A stretch of 64,000 bases of DNA, from contig NZ_CAJTLL010000003.1 in NCBI RefSeq assembly GCF_910577135.1, positions 62,001-126,000 of the forward strand, in the 5' to 3' direction. Below are positions 56,124 through 64,000 of the stretch, piece after piece (positions within the stretch are counted from its first letter, which is position 1; each line of letters starts with the position of its first letter). Under the pieces are notes generated by a model. It was not told where the DNA came from. It ran no database searches and saw only the letters and a program-made list of their open reading frames with translations. The stretch comes from an uncultured Helicobacter sp. (GTDB lineage: Bacteria; Campylobacterota; Campylobacteria; Campylobacterales; Helicobacteraceae). The position numbers and the translations under genes were made by a program.

Positions 56124-57464
56124 TTAAGCAAGTGCTTTTTCTAATCCATAAGCAGCATTAAGGATTATCTGCTCCTTAAATTTTGCGCCAATAAGCTGCA
56201 TACCTATGCTTAAACCATTTTCATCTTTATCTACAGGCATACATAATGCCGGTAATCCCGCTAGATTTACCCCAATAGTATAAATATCACTTAAATACAT
56301 CTCTAAGGGAGAATGCGACGCGCCAAATTTAGGAGCGACACTAGGGGCGATAGGCAGTAAAATCGCATCGCATTCATTGAGAATCCCCTCATATTCTGCA
56401 CAAATCTTTTGCCGCACTTGCTGGGCTTTAAGATAATAAGCATCATAATATCCGCTGCTTAAAACAAAGCTTCCTAACAAAATACGACGTTTGACTTCCT
56501 CGCCAAAATAAGCCGAGCGAGTATTAAAATACACATCTTTGAGATTATCTCCTTGAGCACGACTCCCATAGCGAATCCCATCAAAACGCGCGAGATTCGA
56601 GCTTGCCTCTGCTGTGCAGATAATATAATAGGTAGAGATATGATAGCGCGTATCAAGCATAGATTTTTCCACAATGCTATGCCCCATAGATTCTAAGACT
56701 TTAATGCTTTGATAATAGGCTTTTTGCACTTGTGGTGTAGCGTCTTTTAAAAAATCTTTTAGCACGGCGATTTTATAACGTGCATTAGAATCTAAGTCTT
56801 TGAAGGTATTAAGGGACGGGAGACTAGCACTTGTCGAATCTCTCTTGTCATATCCACTAATGGCATCAAGGAGCAATGCCGCATCTTCTATATTTTGCGT
56901 GATAGGTCCTATTTGGTCTAGGCTTGAGCTATATGCCACTAAACCATAGCGGCTTACTCGCCCATAGCTTGGCTTTAACCCTACACAGCCGCAGTATCCT
57001 GCTGGTTGGCGGATCGAACCTCCTGTATCGCTCCCTAATGACGCGATGGCAATCCCTGCTGCCACAGCTGCCGCACTTCCTCCACTGCTGCCACCGGGCA
57101 CTCGCGAGGTGTCAAGGGGATTTTTCACCCTTCCATAGCAGCTCGATTCGCTCGTGCTACCCATTGCAAATTCGTCCATATTCGCACGTCCAAAAGCACA
57201 CATTCTATTCTCGTGCAATCGCGTGATTACGTGTGCGTTATATGGGGAAATATAGCCTTTTAGAATCTTACTCGCACAAGTAATCTCCCAACCTTTCACA
57301 TTAATATTATCTTTAATGAGGATAGGCACACCGCTACCACTCTCTATAATCTCGCCAATATAGGCGTTAAGTTCTATCTTTTCTTTTGCCTTTTGTATAA
57401 GAGAGGCTTTTATCTCCTTGAGTTCGCCCTCGCTTTTGTTTAACGCTTCTTTAAGTGTTATCAT
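56124..57464 (-). CDS. gatA: Aspartyl/glutamyl-tRNA(Asn/Gln) amidotransferase subunit A
   Basis: A 446-residue amidase that supplies ammonia for converting Glu-tRNA(Gln) and Asp-tRNA(Asn). The Ser-cisSer-Lys triad is visible: Lys in [10 protein letters not shown], and both serines in [11 protein letters not shown] and [14 protein letters not shown]. The [21 protein letters not shown] loop completes the site. It lies 50 bases after aroC and 12 before guaB on the same strand. Confidence 0.97.
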   Translation of the reverse strand: MITLKEALNKSEGELKEIKASLIQKAKEKIELNAYIGEIIESGSGVPILIKDNINVKGWEITCASKILKGYISPYNAHVITRLHENRMCAFGRANMDEFAMGSTSESSCYGRVKNPLDTSRVPGGSSGGSAAAVAAGIAIASLGSDTGGSIRQPAGYCGCVGLKPSYGRVSRYGLVAYSSSLDQIGPITQNIEDAALLLDAISGYDKRDSTSASLPSLNTFKDLDSNARYKIAVLKDFLKDATPQVQKAYYQSIKVLESMGHSIVEKSMLDTRYHISTYYIICTAEASSNLARFDGIRYGSRAQGDNLKDVYFNTRSAYFGEEVKRRILLGSFVLSSGYYDAYYLKAQQVRQKICAEYEGILNECDAILLPIAPSVAPKFGASHSPLEMYLSDIYTIGVNLAGLPALCMPVDKDENGLSIGMQLIGAKFKEQIILNAAYGLEKALA

Positions 57465-57514
57465 ACTCGCTCCTTATTAAGCCTAAAATTATAGAATCTT
57501 CTTGCTTTAAACAA

Positions 57515-58594
57515 CTATAAACATTCATAAACCTTTTTGATAAAGGATAATTGCGAAGTGGTATGCAAAAGTAGCATATCAGCTAATACGAGCGCTACCA
57601 TCGCCTTAGCCACTACACTGCCACGCACTGCCACGCAAGGATCGTGCCGTCCTTTGATATGGCATATTTGCTCCTCACCTTGTGTATCGAGCGTTTGTTG
57701 TGGGATAAAAATGCTCGGCGTGGGCTTAAAATAGGCCTTTAGCAAAAGTGTATTGCCATTGCTAATACCGCCTAAAATGCCCCCGCTGTGATTACTCATA
57801 AAGCCCTCTTTGCTCATCTCATCATTATGCTCATTGCCATATTGCATACTTGAACGCACCCCATCGCCAATTTCTACCGCTTTGATAGCATTAAGCCCCA
57901 TTAATGCTGCCCCTAGCGCCCCATCTAAGCGATGATAAAGCGGCTCACCTAATCCCGCAAGAATGCCCTCTGCACGGATAAATGCCACTCCACCAATGCT
58001 ATTGTGCATCTTTTTAGCCTTTTCAATCAATGCCTTTTGTGCTGTTTCACACGTTTTATCCAATGCAAAAATATCACTTTGCTTTGCATAGCTAAAATCA
58101 TATTGTGTCGCACTAATATCGCCAATAGCATAGATTCCACTCTCTACCTTAATATTGCATTCTTTAAGGAGCATTTGCGCGATAGCTCCTGCGGCTACCC
58201 TCGCTGCACTCTCACGTGCGGAGCTACGCCCTCCACCGCGATAATCCCTAATGCCATATTTTTTAAAATATGTATAATCAGCGTGTCCGGGGCGGAAAAT
58301 GTCTTTAATATTTGCATAATCACTGCTCTTACTAGAAGTATTGGCTATCCATAGTCCTATGGGTGCACCTGTGCTTACCCCATCAAACACTCCGCTTAGA
58401 ATCTGCACTTTGTCTGGCTCTTTACGTTGTGTGCTATACGCATTGCGTCCGGGTGCACGCTCACACATAGCAGATTCTAAAAATGCTTCATCAATGTATA
58501 ATCCCGCAGGCACACCATCAATCACGCAGCCTATGCCCTCGCCGTGAGATTCCCCAAAAGTACTTACACGAAATGCCACTCCAAAGGTATTCAT
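57515..58594 (-). CDS. aroC: Chorismate synthase
   Basis: A 359-residue FMN-dependent lyase that makes chorismate from EPSP. The three PROSITE-type signatures are visible: [19 protein letters not shown] near the start, [16 protein letters not shown] near 125 and the RHDPCVAVR segment near the end. The ATG overlaps the rnc stop by 4 bases. It shares the surA-like/TPR/rnhA/rnc/aroC order with H. pylori. Confidence 0.97.
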   Translation of the reverse strand: MNTFGVAFRVSTFGESHGEGIGCVIDGVPAGLYIDEAFLESAMCERAPGRNAYSTQRKEPDKVQILSGVFDGVSTGAPIGLWIANTSSKSSDYANIKDIFRPGHADYTYFKKYGIRDYRGGGRSSARESAARVAAGAIAQMLLKECNIKVESGIYAIGDISATQYDFSYAKQSDIFALDKTCETAQKALIEKAKKMHNSIGGVAFIRAEGILAGLGEPLYHRLDGALGAALMGLNAIKAVEIGDGVRSSMQYGNEHNDEMSKEGFMSNHSGGILGGISNGNTLLLKAYFKPTPSIFIPQQTLDTQGEEQICHIKGRHDPCVAVRGSVVAKAMVALVLADMLLLHTTSQLSFIKKVYECL

Positions 58595-59304
58595 TTAGGC
58601 TCCTTAATATGAGTTTCTTGTAAAATCTTTTCATAAGCAATTTGTGCGCATTTTTGTTGGGCTTCTTTTTTTGAATGCCCTATTTCACGTGCATATTCTA
58701 TGCCACGGATATGAAGTGCAATCTCAAAGACTTTTCTATGATCAGGACCATTTTGACCAATAAGCGTATAAGTGGGCACTTCGTGAAATAATGCTTGGGT
58801 AATCTCTTGCAGGGCAGTTTTATAATCTGTAAAGAGTGAGGGCAAATCAATTTTTGCATAGTTTGATTCAAGGAGATGATAAACAATTTTACTAAGATAT
58901 CGAAGATGAGATTCTAAATAAATAGCTCCCATAAGAGCTTCAAACGCATTTGAGAGAATAGAATCTCTCTCTCGTCCATTATTATTCTCTTCAGCTTGTG
59001 AAATATAAATAAAATCACCTAGATTAATAGATTTAGCAAGCCTCATAAAACCCGTTTCATTTACAATACAAGCACGAAGCTTGCTTAGCTCTCCCTCTCT
59101 AGCACGAGGCAATTTTTTAAATAGATATTCTCCCACAAGCAAGTCCAGCACCGCATCACCTAGAAATTCTAGCCGCTCATTATTATAGGGCTTTTTGCAA
59201 CTTTTATGTGTGAGGGCTTCAAGTAAAAGTCTTTTGTTTTTAAAATGATAGCCAATTGTATTTTCAAGCAAATACGAATCTTTAGGTAATCTTATATTGG
59301 TCAT
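58591..59304 (-). CDS. rnc: Ribonuclease III
   Basis: A 237-residue double-strand-specific RNase. The signature [21 protein letters not shown] is near residue 40, with the Mg-binding Asp and a Glu in [13 protein letters not shown]. The dsRNA-binding domain (about 160-232) has [17 protein letters not shown] and [12 protein letters not shown]. It overlaps rnhA by 4 bases and aroC by 4, so the three are translated together. Confidence 0.97.
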   Translation of the reverse strand: MTNIRLPKDSYLLENTIGYHFKNKRLLLEALTHKSCKKPYNNERLEFLGDAVLDLLVGEYLFKKLPRAREGELSKLRACIVNETGFMRLAKSINLGDFIYISQAEENNNGRERDSILSNAFEALMGAIYLESHLRYLSKIVYHLLESNYAKIDLPSLFTDYKTALQEITQALFHEVPTYTLIGQNGPDHRKVFEIALHIRGIEYAREIGHSKKEAQQKCAQIAYEKILQETHIKEPK

Positions 59305-59735
59305 ATATCTCCTTTATTAAGAAATGCTTGAGCAGATTGTTTAGCGAGTTTATCGCAAAGCTCATTTTGTGGCACACCCGCGTGGGCTTTCACCCAATGC
59401 GCGATGACTTGATGGGGCATAGCAGCTTGTATATAACTTTGCCATAAATCAGGATTCTTTACATCTTTGAACTGCTTTGCCACCCATTTTGTGAGCCACT
59501 CATTAATGCCATTACACACATAGCGGGAATCGCTATATAAATGCACGATGCACGGCTCTTTGAGTGCTTTAAGAGATTCTATAACAGCTAAAAGCTCCAT
59601 ACGATTATTCGTCGTATGAGGTTCTCCGCCGGTAAGAATCTTCTGTTTATCCCCAAAAGAAAGAATTCCGCACCAGCCGCCTGCGCCGGGATTCCCAAGT
59701 GCGCTTCCATCACAATATAGGGTAACTTGCTTCAT
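59301..59735 (-). CDS. rnhA: Ribonuclease HI
   Basis: A 144-residue enzyme degrading the RNA strand of RNA-DNA hybrids. The four acidic residues and His are present: Asp in [12 protein letters not shown], Glu in RMELLAVIE, Asp in [11 protein letters not shown], and His/Asp in [16 protein letters not shown] chose ATG 59735 because it gives the normal N-terminus ([10 protein letters not shown]); the open frame runs on into the upstream TPR gene for 38 codons. It overlaps that gene by 26 bases and rnc by 4. Confidence 0.96.
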   Translation of the reverse strand: MKQVTLYCDGSALGNPGAGGWCGILSFGDKQKILTGGEPHTTNNRMELLAVIESLKALKEPCIVHLYSDSRYVCNGINEWLTKWVAKQFKDVKNPDLWQSYIQAAMPHQVIAHWVKAHAGVPQNELCDKLAKQSAQAFLNKGDI

Positions 59736-60789
59736 TATCAATCTTTCGTATTTTACACAGAACATCACTATTAAGCAATTCTCCACAATGCGAACATCGC
59801 GCATTTTCAAAAGGAAAGATATGTTTACAGCTATGGCAGCGATATTCAAAGTCTAAATCCACTGCCAAAGCGGAATACTGCTTTAAGATTCTCATATTTT
59901 CTAGCTCAAACATACTGCAACTTTGATTATCCACTATCCAGCCTTTTGCACGATACACATCAGCAATCTCCTTGTGTGTGATAGATTCTAGTGGCACATC
60001 TACCCTCTCAAACTGCCATAAAATATCAAGCAATTTTGCTATATTGTGGCTTTTTAGCACTTCTTCCCAAAAAAGCGAGTGGTTGGTATCTTTGAAAAAT
60101 GCAAGAATAATCCTCTCAAGCTTTGGTTCTTTATCTTTCATCTTAGATAATTTGCTTATCTTGCTTGCAAGAGGTATATTATGGCTATTAATTAATAATA
60201 ATGTGTGGAGATATAACTTATTTAGCCCAATAGCATAAAAAAACCGCTCATTTCTGCTTGAAGGATCATTTTCATAAATCTCCTCAATACACTCAAGTGC
60301 GTCAATGGCATTTTCATACTCATTCAAACGCTCATAGGTTTTTAGCAGATAAATCAGCACTTGTGGATTTTTAGGATAATTTTTAAGAATCTCCAAAAAA
60401 ATATTTTTTGCCCTTTGCAAGAATCCAGCGGCATAATAGGCACTCCCAAGATTCTGTAATATTTCAACCTTTGACTTAGCGCCCTCTTTAGAATGCTCTA
60501 AATTTTCCAAAATACTTAGATAAATCTTAATAGCTTCTTGCGTATCGCCACTTTGGATATAGGCATTGGCGATAAATTGCAAGGTGGGGATAGGATTTTG
60601 AGAAAGCCTAAGAAACTCCTCTACACCCTCTCTAAGCCCTATAAACTCATAGGATTTTGCAAGATTTTTAAGGGAAGTTTCTTTTTGTCTTTCTTTGTAA
60701 CGATTGCGGTAGTAATCAAGCAGAATTGCTATTGCAACAATACTAACAAGTATAACAATACCAACAAGTGGGTCAGTATAAGAAAACAT
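59710..60789 (-). CDS. LapB-like TPR protein with C-terminal zinc ribbon
   Basis: A 359-residue protein with one N-terminal membrane helix (about 8-25), TPR repeats (about 65-280; EILQNLGSAYYAAGFLQRAKN, then QVLIYLLKTYERLNEYENA) and a C-terminal rubredoxin-like ribbon in YRCHSCKHIF and CSHCGEL. This layout matches E. coli LapB (YciM), which brings LpxC to FtsH and coordinates LPS assembly. Length (359 against about 390) is close. FtsH is in this window at 9.0 kb. It lies two bases after the surA-like gene. LapB identity is inferred from architecture, not from clear sequence identity. Confidence 0.75.
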   Translation of the reverse strand: MFSYTDPLVGIVILVSIVAIAILLDYYRNRYKERQKETSLKNLAKSYEFIGLREGVEEFLRLSQNPIPTLQFIANAYIQSGDTQEAIKIYLSILENLEHSKEGAKSKVEILQNLGSAYYAAGFLQRAKNIFLEILKNYPKNPQVLIYLLKTYERLNEYENAIDALECIEEIYENDPSSRNERFFYAIGLNKLYLHTLLLINSHNIPLASKISKLSKMKDKEPKLERIILAFFKDTNHSLFWEEVLKSHNIAKLLDILWQFERVDVPLESITHKEIADVYRAKGWIVDNQSCSMFELENMRILKQYSALAVDLDFEYRCHSCKHIFPFENARCSHCGELLNSDVLCKIRKIDNEASYPIL

Positions 60790-60791
60790 CG

Positions 60792-61628
60792 CTATTCTCT
60801 TAGAGTAATGATATTAGCACTTGAGCGAATCTTATTAAAATGTTCTTTTATGATACTTTGCTCTTTTTGTGCCATAATTTTTTGACTTACAAGTCCTTTG
60901 GCTTCTTCAAAATTAAGTATTTTCTCACCTAGCCTCTCTTTTATCAAAAAACTTACATAGCCATTACCTCCTGTGGTGAGCACGGGGGTAAATTCATTAT
61001 TAGGGGTATGTATGAAGATTTGCGCAATTTGCGGAGTGAGAGAAGAGAGTGCGATAGTTTCATTAAACTTCTGCACCCCTTGCACACTTTGCTTGGGCGC
61101 ACTCATCGCCTTTTCCAAATCAGCTTCATTTTGTGCAAGATAACGCACCACACTTACTTGTGATGGAACCATAAATTCACTTTTATGATGAGTATAGTAT
61201 TTGAGCAACTCTTCTTCACTTGAAATACTGATATTAGAAGCGAGGATTCGTTGCATAAGTTCTTTGGTTTGCAACTGCTTTTTGACCTCTGCCCTATATT
61301 CCTGTAAGCTCATTCCCTCACGGGTTACTTTGCTTAAAAGCCGTTCTTTGCTAAGATTAGCATTTGCAGCAATTAGCGCAATTTCCTCATCAATTTTAAA
61401 ATCATCTACATTGATTTTAAAACGTTCGATTTCATCATCTTTTAATCGCTCATTAATTAGAAAGTCAATAGCTGCCTGCCTAGAGATTTTACGTTGTGCC
61501 TGCAAAGATTGAATCTCATATAATGTAATTGCGTGTCCATTCACCCGTAAAGCCACACCAGCGACTATTTCAGCATATATGCTAGCAACACACACACACA
61601 ACATAAAGCCATAAATGACAAATTTCAT
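60792..61628 (-). CDS. SurA-like periplasmic chaperone / PPIase
   Basis: A 278-residue exported protein. The signal peptide is MKFVIYGFMLCVCVASIYA. A SurA-type N-terminal domain follows: VNGHAITLYEIQSLQAQ, then AIDFLINERLKDDEIERF, as in SurA and PpiD. A degenerate parvulin-like domain (about 155-265) has SQVSVVRYLAQNEADLEKAM and a GYVSFLIKERLGEKIL end. It would assist outer-membrane protein folding. It is the first gene of the minus-strand cluster down to fliR. In H. pylori the same position holds a comparable gene. PPIase activity is uncertain. Confidence 0.82.
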   Translation of the reverse strand: MKFVIYGFMLCVCVASIYAEIVAGVALRVNGHAITLYEIQSLQAQRKISRQAAIDFLINERLKDDEIERFKINVDDFKIDEEIALIAANANLSKERLLSKVTREGMSLQEYRAEVKKQLQTKELMQRILASNISISSEEELLKYYTHHKSEFMVPSQVSVVRYLAQNEADLEKAMSAPKQSVQGVQKFNETIALSSLTPQIAQIFIHTPNNEFTPVLTTGGNGYVSFLIKERLGEKILNFEEAKGLVSQKIMAQKEQSIIKEHFNKIRSSANIITLRE

Positions 61629-62156
61629 TTTTATCCTTTGATATTTGGGTGAGAGATTCTACCATATCAAAGCAACTTCAAGACAATTTAAATATCCTCC
61701 ACTTAAAGCTTAAATAAGTATTGGATAAACGCCCTCACTTTTTGAGAATAACAAAAATGAAAATCTACATTGTCGATTCATAACTTCTAGGAGATAGCTA
61801 TCCGTTTATGTCGTTTATTTCATAATTTATAATCTGCTCTGGCACTTGGCTTTCTGGCATAGGCTTAGAAGCAATAAGACTATATAAGATATTTGCCATA
61901 CAAAACGCTCAGAGTAACAAAAAATGGGGGTGGGGATAAAGAAAATTAATATACAAAATTCTATCACGATAATGTAGCCATAAGAATCTAACCTTTAAAA
62001 CTCACCTAATAAATTTCTAAGGTAACGTCTTAGCCATAAACTAATACATTTTGTCCTTACAGAATCTGCCTTATGGCTACATAAATGCGAAAAGGTATTT
62101 GCACTGCCCAAGAAAACTATAGAGCACGAAGTGTAAAGCGCAGTTATAAGCAAATC
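61629..62156. other. 528-bp intergenic region with short inverted repeat
   Basis: No established gene is present. A 33-codon minus-strand frame at 61798-61899 has coding-like composition but no ribosome-binding site. A 12-base inverted pair (TGTAGCCATAAG / CTTATGGCTACA) lies at 61973-61984 and 62070-62081. A promoter for the surA-like operon should lie close to 61629-61700. Confidence 0.4.
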
Positions 62157-62654
62157 TTAAGCAAAAGCACCTTTGATAGTATTTACCCAATTTTGGATTC
62201 TATCATTGCTTAAATCCTCTTGATTCACCTCATCGATGATAAGCCCCACGAACTTGCCATTTACCACCGCTTCGCTATCATCATAAGTATAGCCATCTGT
62301 GCTTGTTTGCCCAATGATTTTGCCTTGCTTTGATACTTTTTGATAAATCGCAGCGATACCATTGCAGAATGTATCACTATATACTTCTTGGTCGCCAACG
62401 CCCACAAGCGCGATAGTTTTCCCCGCGAATACCCCCTCATCTAAGCCTGAAAGAAAACTATCCCAATCATCTTGCAAATCACCTGAACCATAAGTAGGTG
62501 TAGCCAAAATAAGATTGCTAAAGCCTTTTATATCATCAGCTTTAGCCTTAGCCACATCAAATACTTCACAATCACCCAATTTATCGGCGATTCTCTGTGC
62601 TACTTCTTGTGTCGTGCCACCATCACTTCCGTAAAATAAACCAACTTTTTGCAT
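62157..62654 (-). CDS. fldA: Flavodoxin
   Basis: A 165-residue electron carrier with bound FMN. The phosphate loop is GLFYGSDGGTTQEVA, and the aromatic loops include TPTYGSGDLQDDWD and GVGDQEVYSDTFCN. In Helicobacter it accepts electrons from pyruvate oxidoreductase. I chose ATG 62654 because AAGGAG lies seven bases before it; the open frame extends 75 bases upstream into a hydrophobic stretch that is not part of flavodoxins. It is divergent from the TonB receptor. Confidence 0.96.
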   Translation of the reverse strand: MQKVGLFYGSDGGTTQEVAQRIADKLGDCEVFDVAKAKADDIKGFSNLILATPTYGSGDLQDDWDSFLSGLDEGVFAGKTIALVGVGDQEVYSDTFCNGIAAIYQKVSKQGKIIGQTSTDGYTYDDSEAVVNGKFVGLIIDEVNQEDLSNDRIQNWVNTIKGAFA

Positions 62655-62730
62655 TGTAAGTCTCCTTTTTTTAGTATAGAAATGATAGCTTATAGCAAAA
62701 AAGATAATAAAAAGTAAAACTCTCGTCAAT

Positions 62731-62753
62731 TATAATAAAATAAGAATTATTTT
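62731..62753 (+). promoter_or_regulatory. -10 box with adjoining Fur-like palindrome upstream of TonB receptor
   Basis: TATAAT at 62731-62736 is followed directly by the palindrome AAAATAA-GAA-TTATTTT (62737-62753). It resembles AT-rich Fur-binding dyads of H. pylori (TAATAATnATTATTA). It stands about 60 bases before the receptor ATG and 80 from the divergent fldA ATG. Iron control is an inference from position and family. Confidence 0.4.
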
Positions 62754-62814
62754 TAATTTTTATTTAAGTATTAAATCTTTAGAATTCATAAAATTTAATT
62801 TTAGGGTAAAAAGA

Positions 62815-64000
62815 ATGAAAATAAATCCTATCAACTTATCCCTACTTATGCTTGTGTCTCAAGTGGTAATCTATGCCGATGAGGATTCGCAATTAGCGCA
62901 AGTCCCCCCTCCCCCCAGAAATATAGAAGATAAAAGCGATAAAAATACGCAAAGACAAGTCAAACTCTCTACTTCTGTCGTAACTGCTCCCACTGATTTA
63001 GAAACCTACCAAAGTGGAGAGACTATTAATCAAGAAATGTTAGAGACTAATCCTAGCGGTAATGGAGACATCACAAGCATACTTAGAATCCTTCCCAATG
63101 TCCAATATGATAACGCACAGCTAAAAAGCACCACACCCGGAGAAATCGACCCTGCAAATATTAGCATAAGCGGAGGGCTTTTCTATCAAAATAACTTCCA
63201 GCTTGATGGATTTAATATGAATAATGATCTAGACCCAGCAGGTGGCACAACAAATGGTCCCGCTGCTTTAAAGAGCGGCAGGAGTCAAGGTTTCAATATC
63301 GATACTTCACTTTTAGAATCTGTCTCTGTGCAAGATTCTAATATCTCTGCAGCCTATGGGCGGTTTACCGGTGGGGTGGTAGAGGCAAATATCCGCAAAC
63401 CTCGCAATGATGGCTTTCACGGAAACATTAGCTATCAATACACGAGTGATAAATTCACACGATACTTTATCCACGAAAATGCAGAATCTGCCTTTGCCAC
63501 TTCAAGTGATGAAAACTATCAGCCTCATTTCACAAAGCACCTCATCAAAGCAAGTGTGGAGGGCTATATAACAAAAAATTTAGGTTTAATCGGAGCATTT
63601 TCCACGACAAGAAGCTATATTCCACTCAATGCCTATTCCACCATAGCCACTGCTAATACAACCATAACATCAGCAGAAGCTAATACTCAAAGAGAGCAAA
63701 AAAGAATAAGTGATAATTACTACCTCAAAGCCCATTATAATCCCACAGAATCTTTTACTCTAGAAGCAAATATCGGCTATATACCGCAATTTAATACTTA
63801 TTACAATAATGTTGCTAAAAATAGCTACTACACTATGCAAAGCGGTGGTTGGCAAGCAGGGCTAAAGGCTCTATGGGATACGAGTTTAGGACTATGGACA
63901 AATAACTTAGGTTATTCACGTTTGCAAAACTCAAGGCGAAGCGATGCGAGTTATTTTTTTAGTTGGTATGCAAGTAGCGAAAAAAATTGGGCGATAAATT
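62815..64000 (+). CDS. TonB-dependent outer-membrane receptor, 3'-truncated by window edge
   Basis: The frame is open from ATG 62815 to the window edge (395 codons). The signal peptide ends near residue 22 (VVIYA). A proline run (VPPPPR) coded by C6TC6 is followed by the plug domain: QEMLETNPSGNGDITSILR, then NVQYDNAQ, ISISGGLFYQNNFQLDGFN, the SVQDSNISAAYGRFTGGVV end of the plug, and beta-barrel strands with alternating aromatics. The substrate is not evident; the long plug with NNDLD and no TonB box near the N-terminus is like other Helicobacter FrpB/CirA-type receptors. It is divergent from fldA and may be iron-regulated. Confidence 0.9.
   Translation, partial: MKINPINLSLLMLVSQVVIYADEDSQLAQVPPPPRNIEDKSDKNTQRQVKLSTSVVTAPTDLETYQSGETINQEMLETNPSGNGDITSILRILPNVQYDNAQLKSTTPGEIDPANISISGGLFYQNNFQLDGFNMNNDLDPAGGTTNGPAALKSGRSQGFNIDTSLLESVSVQDSNISAAYGRFTGGVVEANIRKPRNDGFHGNISYQYTSDKFTRYFIHENAESAFATSSDENYQPHFTKHLIKASVEGYITKNLGLIGAFSTTRSYIPLNAYSTIATANTTITSAEANTQREQKRISDNYYLKAHYNPTESFTLEANIGYIPQFNTYYNNVAKNSYYTMQSGGWQAGLKALWDTSLGLWTNNLGYSRLQNSRRSDASYFFSWYASSEKNWAIN
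62904..62916 (+). repeat. C6-T-C6 tract in TonB receptor
   Basis: Two C6 runs split by one T encode PPPP just after the signal peptide. The present length keeps the reading frame open. Confidence 0.85.

Noticed and set aside
1..64000. CRISPR array, insertion sequence or prophage
   Set aside because: No regularly spaced repeats, transposase, integrase or phage structural genes were found anywhere in the window.

Overview
The window is a stretch of chromosome from an enterohepatic-type Helicobacter (Campylobacterota). The protein families, low GC content, short intergenic gaps and gene order all point there. Several blocks match H. pylori order as I recall it: cheY-prmA-ftsH-psd-like-pssA, cheV-nspC, argS/tatA/gmk/poly-E protein/PLD nuclease, glmU|fliP, and surA-like/TPR/rnhA/rnc/aroC. 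Other genes (ilvBN, azlCD) are not typical of H. pylori and fit an enterohepatic species such as the H. hepaticus / bilis / cinaedi group. The exact species cannot be fixed from sequence alone.

Layout. 1-7.3 kb: the 3' part of a copper-type P-ATPase, then minus-strand aroQ-pepQ-Maf glycosyltransferase and rhodanese-plsY-folB. 7.6-16.2 kb (plus): cheY, prmA, ftsH, a Psd-like pseudoenzyme, pssA, cheV, nspC, dus and a Cys-rich Sel1 protein. 16.2-20.3 kb: cytochrome c peroxidase, rpsU, a four-tRNA cluster (Lys-Glu-Val-Asp) with a consensus promoter, pncC and ppk2. 20.3-28 kb is accessory: an unknown exported protein, an XRE regulator, an orphan FtsZ C-terminal fragment, a phosphoethanolamine transferase and two glycosyltransferases carrying G/C homopolymer tracts. 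One tract puts its gene out of frame and the other is in frame. 28-38.3 kb (mostly minus): glmS, ilvBN-pdxJA, prfB (plus), argS-azlC-azlD. 38.3-45.9 kb: tatA, gmk, the acidic repeat protein, PLD nuclease, copP-like, msbA and a cardiolipin-synthase-like lipoprotein. 45.9-51.5 kb: frdCAB, and glmU-thiS-tetraheme cytochrome. 51.6-62.7 kb: fliP-trmA, then a long minus-strand run surA-like, LapB-like TPR, rnhA, rnc, aroC, gatA, guaB, xseB, fliR, and finally fldA. The right edge holds the 5' part of a TonB-dependent receptor that runs off the window.

How the genes fit together. Envelope biogenesis is a strong theme: plsY, pssA, the psd-like gene, msbA, a ClsC-like protein, glmU, glmS, the pEtN transferase and the phase-variable glycosyltransferases, with FtsH and a LapB-like protein as possible quality control for LPS synthesis. 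Motility and chemotaxis genes (cheY, cheV, fliP, fliR, Maf) and fumarate respiration (frd, fldA, cytochromes) fit a microaerobic, mucus-dwelling lifestyle.

The observations most worth following are the paired homopolymer switches, the psd-like gene lacking its pyruvoyl serine, the orphan FtsZ C-terminal fragment, an exact 243-bp duplication in the acidic protein, which also has a receiver-like N-terminus, and a tRNA promoter built inside an inverted repeat. I found no CRISPR array, insertion sequence, prophage or origin.
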